A DNA stretch of 64,000 nt from Platerodrilus igneus (Eukaryota > Arthropoda > Insecta > Coleoptera > Lycidae): NCBI GenBank assembly GCA_036346225.1, contig JARFIW010001670.1, positions 310,001-374,000 on the forward strand, written 5' to 3'. This document shows positions 11,967 through 21,943 of the stretch, in pieces. Each line of letters starts with the position of its first letter. The stretch's first letter is position 1. Made by a program: the position numbers and the translations under genes. The notes beneath the pieces are model-generated. The model saw only the letters and a program-made list of their open reading frames with translations, did no database searches and had not been told where the DNA came from.

Positions 11967-12908
11967 TTCATATTATTTGCTGAAAAATTGTCTGTTTATC
12001 CCAAAACTGCAATACACCTTTAAAAATTGTCCAACATAGCAATGTAAAAGCCGTTTAGATAATATTGACAATCTTCGTCGAATTTTACTGGAGCAAATCA
12101 TCAACATCAAGTTCACAGTGTGACAGTCCATTTTGCCAAGTCATGCTGTCATAAATTTTTAGTTATTTCATATCTTAGTTTGTGTAAGATTGATGTATGT
12201 ATACATATGTAATATGTTGCAATGCATTTCACCATACACTGAAAGCATATCGATATATTTTTCATTACTAAACCAAATCAATATAATAATCTTATACTTT
12301 TGGTATTTGGAAATTAAAATTAATGTAACGCTAAATAATAAATAACTCTTTACTTAAAACTAACAATATTGAAATATTAGTCGTTTGACATTAACACATT
12401 TCTTTACTGGTGTTTATTTTTACTTTAGAAAAGTCAAATTATTAGTTGGAAACAAAGTATGACATAGAGTTTGACATTTATACAATTGTTATTATGTTTA
12501 TTTTCCATAGCCATCTTTCATAATTTAGAGATGAATTGGTTAATCAATGGAAATGTATGCATTGACACAGAAGTTCAAATCGATTTTTTTTCAAAAACGG
12601 TGCGTCATAGCAGCTATAGATAAGAGAATTAAATTTTCTAATAAAACAGAATTTGTTAAATGCTATGTCAAAATGGCGAAATTTGAAAGACAAAAAATTT
12701 ATGAATAAAAATGTCCTTTCAAACGAGTAGCTTAGACTACAATAAAAAATCGTTTCCATTGGGCATATTCTACAAAATAAATGTGCAAAATGTTATCACA
12801 TAAAAGGAACCTGTTTTGAAGATGTTTAAATTAAACCCATCTTACAGCGTCATATTTTAAGAGATTTAACTCCCTTAGCAAGCATGTCAAATCTTTATGA
12901 AATGAGCT
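11967..12908. other. Intergenic or 3' flanking sequence, nothing firm
   Basis: The sequence is AT-rich. A 71-codon minus-strand frame at 12759-12544 has no recognisable motif. If the E8 candidate is the last exon of the minus-strand host gene, this stretch would include its 3' UTR, but I see no convincing polyadenylation signal. Confidence 0.3.
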
Positions 12909-12952
12909 CTAGAATTTGAAGTTTTTTTTATGACGGGCGTTTCTGGACAAGT
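12909..12952 (-). CDS. Candidate terminal exon (E8) of the REJ-like gene
   Basis: On the minus strand a pyrimidine-rich tract ends in CCTACAG at 12953. The following bases supply exactly the two nucleotides needed to complete the split codon left by exon E7. The reading then gives DLSRNARHKKNFKF and a stop at 12909-12911. A correct phase and a good acceptor favour it. Its shortness, and the absence of the membrane domain expected of a polycystin-like receptor, argue against it. It could be a chance match or a truncated isoform. Confidence 0.3.
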
Positions 12953-13030
12953 CTGTAGGATTACACAAAAATAGAAAATAAAATTAACATCGCCGTATAT
13001 ACAGAACATATAGGGATGGAAACAACATAC

Positions 13031-13154
13031 CTTTTGCTGAAGGTATTTTTAAATCGTGACTCTTGCCTATAACTTTGTTACTGAATTCATCGATTTCATT
13101 TAAGAACAGGTCTTCTTTTTCACTTATGTTATTAACTTCGTGAACGTTTCCTGG
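13031..13154 (-). CDS. Exon E7 of REJ-like ectodomain gene
   Basis: The exon is bounded by acceptor TTTTTATTAG and donor GTATGT. It is stop-free only in the frame continuing from E6: phase 0 at the start, phase 1 at the end. It encodes about 41 acidic residues (starts PGNVHEVNNISEKEDLFLNE, ends DLKIPSAK). It probably links two folded repeats. Codon use is AT-rich but uninterrupted, in contrast with the transposon remnants around it. Confidence 0.6.
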
Positions 13155-13204
13155 CTAATAAAAATCAATGTAAGAGGGCTAATGGATTGACATATTGAAC
13201 TTAC

Positions 13205-13485
13205 CATGTCTTTCAAATGATAATATTCATAACCTGGCTGTTGAATACATTCCCATTGTAAAGAGCAGCCTGTAGTTAACAATGAGACATACACAGGTAT
13301 TAAAATGTCTTGTGTAGGATCTGCAAACTCCTGTACGTCTTCAACTTCAATTTTAGCAAAAGCTTTAGCAACTACTTCAACTTGACAATAATCTTGTTTT
13401 ATTTTATTTCCATTTGTTACTAGTATAGAAACATTGTACCTACAATTAACTTTGCAATTAGTATAGCAACATCGTCTACAATAAA
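13205..13485 (-). CDS. Exon E6 of REJ-like ectodomain gene
   Basis: A 281-bp exon runs from acceptor TTTTGTTGCAG to donor GTAAGT. It is open over 93 codons, begins with two bases of a split codon and ends in phase 0. The protein starts YCRRCCYTNCKVNCRYNVSI, then VEVVAKAFAKIEVEDVQEF, and contains a LQWECIQQPGYEYY string. That L-x-W-x-C pattern, followed by P-x-Y, is like the core strand of the Ig/FN3-like modules within REJ domains. Its required entry phase does not match E5's exit phase, so an exon of length 3n+2 should lie in between. I did not find it among the transposons at 13.5-25.1 kb. Confidence 0.65.
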
Positions 13486-14039
13486 CTGCAACAAAATAAA
13501 AATATATAATGTTTTTGCCAATACAACAAGTGCAAAAACTAATTTATAATAAAATTTTCCACTTTTCAAGAAATATATAAAAAGATGACAAAGCATGCTT
13601 TAGCAAAGTAATTTAATTTGTTTAAAAACTCTTTATAAAATTGCCCAAGGAATTGTGATTATGAATGCTCTGTCCTTAAACAAGTTCTGCCATGAATCTG
13701 ATACTTGGATTAGCCATCACTTTCCTGTCTCCTTTTAGTGCAATAACTTGGCATTCAGCTTAACCCTCCTTCTTTATCATTACAGCACATGTAATATTCC
13801 ATTAAATTAAACATTAATTAATTTATAAAACGGATTTTATCCCGACTGAAACTACAGCACTGGAAAGGGAGCGTTCATGGCTTACGATCAGGTAGATAGA
13901 AGTTCCCAATTGCGGACAGAAAGTAACTGTCCCCCATCTTTTTGTATTTATTTGATGTATAATGTAATTCACTAATTGGTTAAGCTTCTAATCAAAATTT
14001 AATTTTTAATGTATTTTGATAATGTATAGATAACAAAAT
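13486..14039. other. Intron sequence, nothing recognised
   Basis: No open frame or repeat that I can place. By position it is the 3' part of the intron upstream of exon E6. Confidence 0.4.
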
Positions 14040-14499
14040 TAGAATTAAATATACCCCGGGGCTTTCAGAACGTTTAAAAAAATGTTTAACAGCATACAAC
14101 ATACAAGTTGTACACAAACCCAACAATTCATCTTGGAATAATTTTACAAAACTTAAACTTCCAATAGAACAAAAAAACAAACCAATACAATTTATAAAAT
14201 AAATTGTACGAAATGTCCCGGAGCATACATTGGAAATTCCAAACAATATTTGCATAAACGTATTTACGTATTACACAATAAAAACCGGTAATAAAAAGAG
14301 CACCGCTTTGGCTGCAAATGCCATCGAAAAGTTGCACAAATTCGATTTTGATAATACCGAAATTTTAGGTTCCGAAACTAATGACAAAAAGAGAAACATA
14401 ATTGAAACAATAAAAATTCAAAAAAATCCAAATGCTATAAATTATAAAATAGATCAAGACGATTGTGTTCATGTATATCATAATTTAATTCATTGTTAA
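14040..14499 (+). pseudogene. Penelope-like element, 3' end with GIY-YIG endonuclease
   Basis: A plus-strand reading gives a basic linker (KLYTNPT and LGIILQNL strings in shifting frames), then YKINCTKCPG and YIGNSKQYLHKRI, the GIY-YIG signature (with YIG intact). After a frameshift comes TALAANAIEKLHKFDFDNTE, then KKRNIIETIKIQKNPNAINY, which is the conserved helix and tail of Penelope-like element endonucleases. The stop is at 14497-14499. The reverse transcriptase part is missing. The noncoding 3' tail probably runs to about 14870 (block near 14820: GAAACTGGTGTAAAACCGAA). Confidence 0.75.
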
Positions 14500-14946
14500 C
14501 AAATTTACTGTTAACCTTAATAAACTTATTCTCTAATACCACTTTACATTGCAAACATATCTTGATACATATTTTTCCTATAAATACATTTCAACCAATA
14601 GCATATGTATAACACTAGATTAAAACAATTAGTATATATTAAACATTTATAAGTGTGACCTCCTTCAAACAACAGAGTTTATTATTACCAAAATATTTAT
14701 ACATTAAAAAAATTTTTAAAAAGTATCATTTTAAGAATGAACAATTTTATATGTTGACTTCTGGTATGTACACATTATTGTAACTTATTTTAATTTATTT
14801 AATTTGTAGAAAATTTTATTTGAAACTGGTGTAAAACCGAAACGCGTAATAAACTGAATTATAAAAATAGCAATCTTATTTAAAAGTGAATGAACGGATT
14901 AGTTAGAAATTATTGAATGACTTATATCCATGAAACGTTATGTTAT

Positions 14947-14952
<6 letters not shown>
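14500..14952. other. AT-rich 3' tail next to the Penelope-like remnant
   Basis: This is noncoding. The segment around 14815-14860 probably belongs to the 3' UTR of the Penelope-like element. The rest leads into a TA run. Confidence 0.4.

Positions 14953-15013
<61 letters not shown>
14953..15013. repeat. (TA)n microsatellite, left of the mariner
   Basis: About 30 TA units. The mariner that follows split this run: its other half is at 16703-16739, and the mariner's own TA target duplication cannot be told apart from it. Confidence 0.95.
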
Positions 15014-15016
<3 letters not shown>

Positions 15017-16699
15017 CCTGTTTCAAATTAACTCGGCACCATTGCTAACTTTGTTATTATTGAGCTACGAGGTTAGTTAAATGAGCAAAGAAGCTTAGTT
15101 TTACAGCTGATTACCGAGGACAGCGCAAAAAATAATTGAAAATCGCTGTTTCGAGATATTAATCAAAACACTTACTTTTTACATGGAACACCCTGTATAT
15201 TTTTAATTTAAATGAAAGAGAAATAAATTCTTAGCAAAAGTCTTATACTCTTATATCAAAATCCTTAAGATAAAGTAAATATTAACAAATTTGTAATTTA
15301 ATCAAGGTAGGCGCGGATGTTTGAACAGAATTCATTTGTTTAACAAGTTTGTCATTTCGTGTGTTTAATTGTAGCAGCTAACTTTAAGAAGCATTAATAA
15401 CATTGTTAGAATGCCTTTTACTCATGAAGATAAGTGTGATATGTTGGAAACTTATATAATAAATAGAAAAAATAGTATCAGAGCATCAAATTGCTATTGC
15501 GAAAACTCTCCTAATCAAAACTCTCCAGATCGAAGATATTTTCTAGTTCTGTACAGAAAATTTAGAGACGATGAAAATTTGTTTTTGAAGAAAAGAACTA
15601 GAAAGAGATTTATAATTAGTAAAAACATTGAAACAAATGTATTAATTTAATTTGAAGCATTTCTAAATGATTCTATTAGAAATTTGGTAAAAAATAGTAA
15701 CTTTTCTTTAACAGTCATTTATAGAATACTAAGAAAACATAAATTTATTCCTTATAAATATCGACACAAAAATTAGTCGTTGGTTAGTTGCTTTGCGTAC
15801 AGAAAATCCTGGCCTCGTGAAAAATATAATTTAGAGCGACGAATCAAATTTTTCGAATTCTGGAATGTTTAACCGTAACAACATGCATTACTAGTCACGC
15901 GAAAATCCACTGTTAACTTTCTCATCCCATCAACAAACAAAGTTTAGTTTAAATGTATGGTGTGGTTTGATTGGTAGTAAAATAGTGGGCCTTTTGTTTT
16001 ATTACTGATCGCTTACTGGAGCTAGATATATGAACATTATGGAAGAAGTTTTTGAATACTACTTGGATGATATTAATCTAGAAGATCGCCAAACCATTTA
16101 CTTCCAGCAAGACGGAGCTTCAGCACATAATTTTCGCGAAGTTGGCGCAATGATGCAAAGACGTTTTGAAGATCGGTGGATGGGAACAAATGGTCCTATA
16201 AAGTGGGCACCTCGTTCACCAGACTTGTCGCCTTTAAATTTTTTCTTTTAGAACAACGTAAAAAATAACGTTTACGAAAGAAGATATACCAATGTAGCAG
16301 AATTAGAAAACAGTATTCGATTAAGTATTAATTTAATTGACGGTAGGAGTATTGCAAATGCTACAGGGGATGTTATTAGGCGGACCTTAATGTGCATTCA
16401 AGAAAATGGAGGATTACAAATTTGTTAATATTTACTTTATCTTAAGGATTTTGATATAAGAGCGTATAAGACTTTTTGTTAAGAATTTATTTCTCTTTCA
16501 TTTAAATTAAAAATATACAGGGTGTTCCATTTAAAAAGTAAGTGTTTTGATCAATATCTCGAAACAGCGATGTTCAATTATTTTTTTGCGCTATCCACGG
16601 TAATCAGCTGTAAAAACTAAGCTTCTTTGCTCATTTAACCAACCTCGTAGCTCCAATAATAACAAAGTTAGCAATGGTGCCGAGTTAATTTGAAACAGG

Positions 16700-16702
<3 letters not shown>
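15014..16702 (+). mobile_element. Mariner-superfamily element with very long inverted ends
   Basis: A 1,689-bp element begins CAGCCTGTTTCAAATTAACT and ends with its reverse complement. The inverted ends extend over 284 bp (15014-15297) and 290 bp (16413-16702), far longer than the ~28 bp usual for mariner. Each end contains a ~185-bp sub-unit that is itself bounded by TA and by CAGCCTGTTTC / CAGGGTGTTCC ends (15014-15195 and 16518-16702), as if a short MITE-like element capped each side. It sits inside a TA microsatellite next to copy B of the LTR-like repeat. Confidence 0.88.
15411..16428 (+). pseudogene. Mariner-type transposase, near full length, broken
   Basis: About 1,018 bp, the right size for a ~340-residue transposase, but with frameshifts and stops (for example after NVLI at 15648). 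The N-terminal part (MPFTHEDKCDMLETYIINRK) is a helix-turn-helix region. The three catalytic aspartates can be placed: SDESNF at about 15838, QQDGASAH at about 16107 and WAPRSPDLSP at about 16212. The last two are 36 residues apart. The C-terminus GGLQIC ends at 16426-16428, overlapping the right inverted repeat by 16 bp. It is of the same broad family as the deleted mariner at 731-1653 (shared DGA...H and SPDL motifs) but a different lineage. Confidence 0.82.

Positions 16703-16739
<37 letters not shown>
16703..16739. repeat. (TA)n microsatellite, right of the mariner
   Basis: About 18 TA units join the mariner directly to the GCTGTGAT end of copy B. Confidence 0.95.
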
Positions 16740-16741
<2 letters not shown>

Positions 16742-18855
16742 CTGTGATATACTCCTTTGAATGCGGGAACTGGGTCCTTTCAACAAAAATTCTAGTCCCA
16801 CAGATTGGGCGTCATAAACGGCTGTGATCCTCTTTTCGCCTCGGCTGCTCACCTAATGTTATAAACCTCCTCATTCATAAAAAACAACACATTCCTACCA
16901 AAAACATCAACGTTAACTCTATTTACATCAATATTTAGAATACATTAAAATTTCAAAATTAAAACTCAGCATAAATTTCAGTTTTAAAAGAATTTCAAGA
17001 TTAATTTTATTATCATTTTAATGTGCATCCAAAATTAAAGTCCTTGTTGGATGCCTACTAATTAATATAACAATATAAGCAGACCGGAGTCTGAGTATAA
17101 AGGAGCATCTACCACCCCTTTACGTTAATTAACCAGGTTCGTCTAATTGAGCTCAAAGACATACCCAAATTTTCCTCATATTACCGAACATCAAAACTAA
17201 ATACCCTTTCTACTTCAACAAGCAAATTTCATCTTAAAATTAAAATTTTATGGTTAGTACAATTTCACTAATGTCCATTTAAAGTAAATCAATTATAAAG
17301 TTATTCAACACACACAAAATGTCAAACAAAATAGTATAATTTACCTGAAGGTTACTGTCCTCGTAGCTTCAAAGTACATCGTCCCTTTAGTTAATCACAC
17401 CATTCCAACAGGATTATATTTACGGCTTCTAATTCTCAACGCTTTTAAAATTTTCTCCATCACCATTTATTTAAAGTTGTTTCTGGGCTTTTCCGGAACT
17501 CATCTATGTATATCTGACCCTTGTTTCGTGGATCCAGACACGTATTTGAACCATTTAATTATTAACACCCCGAAAAATAGCAAATAACTTCATACTTCTT
17601 TCACCAATATACGCCAAAACTGCCTACTTTTGTGTATACATTTGTCGTTGTAAATTTTGCTAATTGGTACAGTGAAACTAAATTTTATTACCTTGTATCT
17701 AAGTGCACTAAAGTACATTCATGTTAGCACGTAAATAACCAACTATTTTGAATCACTAAAATATACGAGCAAAATTTTAAATTATTTTATCAAACTAAAA
17801 TGCACTGTTTAACATCTTCAATCAAGTCGTGGATGTAAGAGCTTTTAACGCATCGAATAGTCAAAAGTCTAAGAGGGCTTGTTTATATTCATCTCGGTAT
17901 ATATAGCAAAAGCCGGCACGTCGCTTTTGTCCGCAAAACGGGTAATTCTAAAGAATTCCTCATTCTATGTTCCCAGTCTGTCGCTCGCGCGTCGATTTTT
18001 ACGAATTTAGTACTCACCCCAGTTAAATTTCAGAAATTTCAACACGGCACGCAACGTCTGGAAATAACCGATTAAATTTTATACAGAACTGTTATTTTAC
18101 CTCTCAAGTTTGCCTTTTACTTTTAACCAATCGCAACCCCATGACGTTGCGCTACTCACGCCTTTTACTATATGTGTCTCGGTCTTGCGCATATTATCTG
18201 TCTCTATCTAACCTGTTCTTATTGATGCAAAGTGATATTCTGTATTATCGATTATTTTAGTCCACATGGAGTGTGAAATACCCCACCTTTAGCATTTCTC
18301 GTAACTATTATGCGACGTTTTCCCAAGATTCTCTGAAACTATTCGTTATCTGCAAACTTTTCGCCGTATTTGACATTTAAACTACGCAGGTGTTCAACAT
18401 AATATTAATTCTCAGAGCTTTATTTTCTGGTATTATAATCTTGGGTTTTACAAGTTTCTATAGATATTCTCTGTTACTAACGGTTCAATTAACTTCAATT
18501 AAAATTAATACTCTTTAATTTTAGTGAATCCTAATTAAATATTCAATTATTATTAGTACATTTCGTTTAATACTCGTTGCCCAAACTTGAATCAATTAAT
18601 ATAAATCTTGCACGTAATTTCCATTTGATTCTTTACTTTGGAATAATTAAATTACACGTTGAGCATTTTAAAACTGCTTATTTTTATATAAAGCGTCTTG
18701 TAAATAATTTTAATCTCTTATTTTTAATAAAACGAATGAATTTTTCTTCTCCACGGGTTTTTAATAAAGCGTATTATCTAATAAACTTCCTTATACACGG
18801 TGATTAAAATTATTTGATGTAATCCATTAATTTTCTACCCTGGTCTAAATATGAG

Positions 18856-18857
<2 letters not shown>
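16740..18857 (-). mobile_element. LTR-like dispersed repeat, copy B
   Basis: This is the reverse complement of copies A and C. Reading the minus strand, it starts at TTAGACCAGGGTAGAAAATT by the 18.86-kb TA run and passes the GGTGGTAGATGCTCC-type block near 17110. It ends at GGTGAGCAGCCGAGGCG (about 16840) and a cACAGC(A) end at the 16.74-kb TA run. A primer-site-like GACGCCCAATCTGTGGGAC lies at about 16795. The promoter block is more diverged than in A and C. There are no genes. Confidence 0.6.

Positions 18858-18898
<41 letters not shown>
18858..18898. repeat. (TA)n run at the centre of the B-C inverted pair
   Basis: About 20 TA units. Sequence on both sides is the same repeat start (TTTAGACC(A/C)GGGTAGAAAA) in opposite orientation, so this run is the hinge of a large palindrome. 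Confidence 0.95.
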
Positions 18899-18899
<1 letters not shown>

Positions 18900-19803
18900 C
18901 TCAAATTTAGACCCGGGTAGAAAAATTAATAAACGACATCAAATAATTTTAATCACCGTGTATAAGAAAGCTTTGGGTACTAATACGCTTCATTTAAAGG
19001 CATATTGGGTAAATTCGTCATTTACTTCTAAACATAGGGTTTATATTGTTTAGATAATGTTAAACACCGTGTATATTAAAGCAGTGGAAAATAGTACGCT
19101 TAATTAAAGGCCTACTGTGTAGATTTAAATCATTCAATTAGAATGTAGGGTTTTTTTATATAATCATAATCAACGTGTAAAAAGAAGTAATGTAGGATTT
19201 CATTAGATAATACGCGTTGTTAAAACCGTGGAGCATAAAAATTTATTCGTTTCATTAAAAATAAGGGATTTAAATTATTCACTATAAAAAGAAGCAGAAT
19301 TAAAATGTTCAATTTGTATGTAATTTAATCATTCCAAGTACTAAAACTATCGAGAAATTATAAAAGACATGGGAAAGGCACGCAAAAGCTTTCAGCGTAT
19401 TAGAACAAGGAACACCTGCAGAGATAACGATGTATATGATAGTCGATAAGCTCCAAGCTATATGAGTGCAAGTAAGAAAGCAAGTATAGAGACGAGCCAG
19501 ATGGAATGCATTAGCAGTTAAACGAGGGGAAATGTGAAACAAGAGCGCAGGTTGTAGATAGAACGAACAGACTGGATTGGCAATTAAGGTTGAAATAAGA
19601 TGCAAACATGAGAGGGGAAGCATATCAGTTGGTGTGTAAAATTAGTTAGTTGTTCTCGGACGTGTTGCGAGGCGTGTGGAAAATTCTTAGATTTCAACTT
19701 GGACGTGTGCAAATTTTTAGTAGAATTGCTGTGCCGGTCCGTCGGAAGGGAAAAGAGAATGCGAATTTCTTAAAATCGTCCGTCGCGGGACAAATTCGAC
19801 TTG

Positions 19804-19829
19804 CAAGCGAGCCATTATATAAACCCGTG
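19804..19829 (+). promoter_or_regulatory. TATA-box promoter of the LTR-like repeat (copy C)
   Basis: GAGCCATTATATAAACCCGTG is followed by AGAGTTTCGCTCTCTTAT. It matches the box at 5521-5545 in copy A in both sequence and position within the element. Confidence 0.5.
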
Positions 19830-20099
19830 CTAATAGAGTTTCGCTCTCTTATATTTTTGATTTTATTCGATACTTTAAACAGTTTTGCTCTTTATTTTTT
19901 TGATTATTAGATACTTTAAGTAGAATACGTGGTGATTACGTGCTACAATAAAAGTTATTAATACACTTAGAGAAGATAAATGAAGGTAACAAAGTCTTGT
20001 TATATTTGCGGGTATTACTGTACCAAGTATCCAAATTAATAACGATAAATAAATAAATAGAAGTATGCAGTTTTTGGGTATAGCGTGAAAGAATTATGA

Positions 20100-21031
20100 C
20101 TCTTCTTAATCTTCTTTGGGGATTAAACCACTCATAGTTTTTAAAATTATCTTTATTAACGTTTCGATCCATAACCTAGGATCGCTTTCAAAATAATAAA
20201 AACTTCAAGTTTGACATTTATGACATAAATTGAAGGTGACTTTGATTTATTGATGTTTGAAATATTTGGTTTGAGTACACTAAGCAAAAATTTTTAAAGT
20301 TTAAATGAATAATTGCCTTCAATTTGTGTTACGGCCTGGGACCGACTTTTTAGGTAGCCAATACGCTTAACGTGAAATCAGCTGATTAATTTTATTGTAA
20401 AATTCAATAACTTGGGAATTGGAAAACATTTTTAACATGTTTCTATTTATACAATTTAGAGGATGGTTATTAAAGAAATGTGCAATTGCATTATTAAAAG
20501 GCTTAAGTAGTTGTTTTTATATTTATTTTGAAGGAAATCATTATGATTTAGGCTACCTCTTTGGTAGATTTTAACATTGTTCTGAGGTAACCTTATGGTG
20601 GGTTTACACTTGTCAGATACCAATGTTGTTCTATGAAGGTTGTATATGAATCTGAGGCGACCCTATGGCGGGTTTACACTTATCAGATACCAATACTGTT
20701 TAACGGAGATTGTATATGGTTGTGAGGTAACCTTATTGCGGGTTTACACTTGTCAGATACCAATGCTGTTTTACAGGGGTTGTTAATATGCTTCATCATC
20801 ATCATCATTGGATCTTCATCTCAAAACTGGTTGGACACGTACCTGCACTTATTTATATTCTGAGTTAGCTTCCCTTCTATTGTTTTCTAATTTTATGTTT
20901 TATTTCACCGAGATTCAGTTATGGATCGAAACGTTAATAAAGATAATTTTAAAAACTATGAGTGGTTTAATCCCCAAAGAAGATTAAGAAGAATACTAAA
21001 CAAACCACAACAAACATACAAGGAGTATTTA
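20100..21031 (-). mobile_element. Terminal-inverted-repeat retroposon, copy 1
   Basis: The element is flanked by a 12-bp direct repeat AAAGAATTATGA (20088-20099 and 21032-21043) where copy C is interrupted. Its left side starts CTTCTTAATCTTCTTTGGGG. Its right side is the inverted counterpart and extends further out through AACAAACATACAAGGAGTATTT. Orientation is minus, judged from the other copies. The inside holds a 70-bp tandem repeat and, at about 20797-20880, an RTE 3' end in minus orientation. There is no open frame. The uneven ends plus a 12-bp duplication point to target-primed reverse transcription, not cut-and-paste. Confidence 0.7.
20581..20790. repeat. Tandem repeat, three 70-bp units
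   Basis: Units start at 20581, 20651 and 20721. Each contains TGAGG(T/C)(A/G)ACC(C/T)TAT, then GGGTTTACACTTGTCAGATA and CCAAT. Copies differ by several substitutions. The repeat is inside retroposon copy 1, and the single-copy part seen in the other family members does not show it. Confidence 0.85.
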
Positions 21032-21888
21032 AAAGAATTATGAATTTCAGTGCTATTTTTCGGGGGTGTTAATAATCAAATGTTATTCGTAAACGTGATT
21101 GGATCCACAAAACAAGATTTAGATATACATAGATGAATTCCTGAGAAGCCCTGAAACCTTTTTAGACGAATGGTGGTGTAGAAAAATTTTAAAGGCGGTC
21201 AAAAATCTGAAGCCGTAAACATAAACCAGCTGGAATGGTGGAATTAGCAAGGACGATGTACATTGGAGCCACGAGTGCAGTAACCTTCAGGTAAATTATG
21301 CATTTTTGTTCGATCTTAGATGTTTTGGTGTGTGTTGAATATCTTTATAATTTGTTTGATAAAAATGGACAGTAGTAAATTTGTATAAACAACAAAATTT
21401 TAATTTTAAGGTAAAATTTTCTTGTATAAGTAGAAAGGAGTATTTATCAGGTTTATGTTTTAGATTATGATGAAAATTTGCGTCTGTCTTTGAGCTCAAT
21501 TAGACTAACCTGTTAAATTAACGTAAAGGGGTGGGAGATGCTCCCTTTTATTCAGATTCAGGTCTGCAAATATTGTTTATTTAATTAGTATGCATCCTAC
21601 AAGGACTCTAATTCTGGATGCAAATTAAAATGATGACAAATTTGAACTTGAAATCTTATGATGCTGAAATTTATGCTAAAATTTAATTTTGAAATTTTAC
21701 TGTATTGTGAATATTGGTGTAAATAGAGTTAACGTTGATGTTTGTGGTAGGAATGTGTTTTTTTTTATGAATGAGTATGAAAGTTTTATCTAGGTGAGCA
21801 GCCGAGGCGGAAGGAGTCAAGAGGCGATATTCAGGTAAGAGATCTAATATCAGAGGAGAGATTTCACCGTAGTAAACGAGAATCACAG

Positions 21889-21890
<2 letters not shown>

Positions 21891-21941
<51 letters not shown>
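21891..21941. repeat. (TA)n microsatellite
   Basis: About 25 TA units at the right end of copy C, followed by TATGCTGTGATAAGGGG. Confidence 0.95.

Positions 21942-21943
<2 letters not shown>

Larger units (their letters stand above)
18899..21890 (+). mobile_element. LTR-like dispersed repeat, copy C, with nested insertion
   Basis: It is collinear with copy A: start TTTAGACCCGGGTAGAAAAA, end GAATCACAGCAATATATA. Near its start a block of about 100-120 bp (CACCGTGTATA ... AATGTAGGGTTT) appears two to three times in tandem, where A has it once. It is interrupted at 20100-21031 by a terminal-inverted-repeat retroposon, after which the match to A resumes (GAATTATGAATTTC). The promoter block and the GGTGAGCAGCCGAGGCGGA block are kept. 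It is noncoding. Confidence 0.62.

Noticed and set aside
12072..12130. Candidate 57-bp minus-strand exon (TWQNGLSHCELDVDDLL) near 12.1 kb
   Set aside because: Splice-like sites are present, but its phase does not fit E7 and it is too short to support alone.
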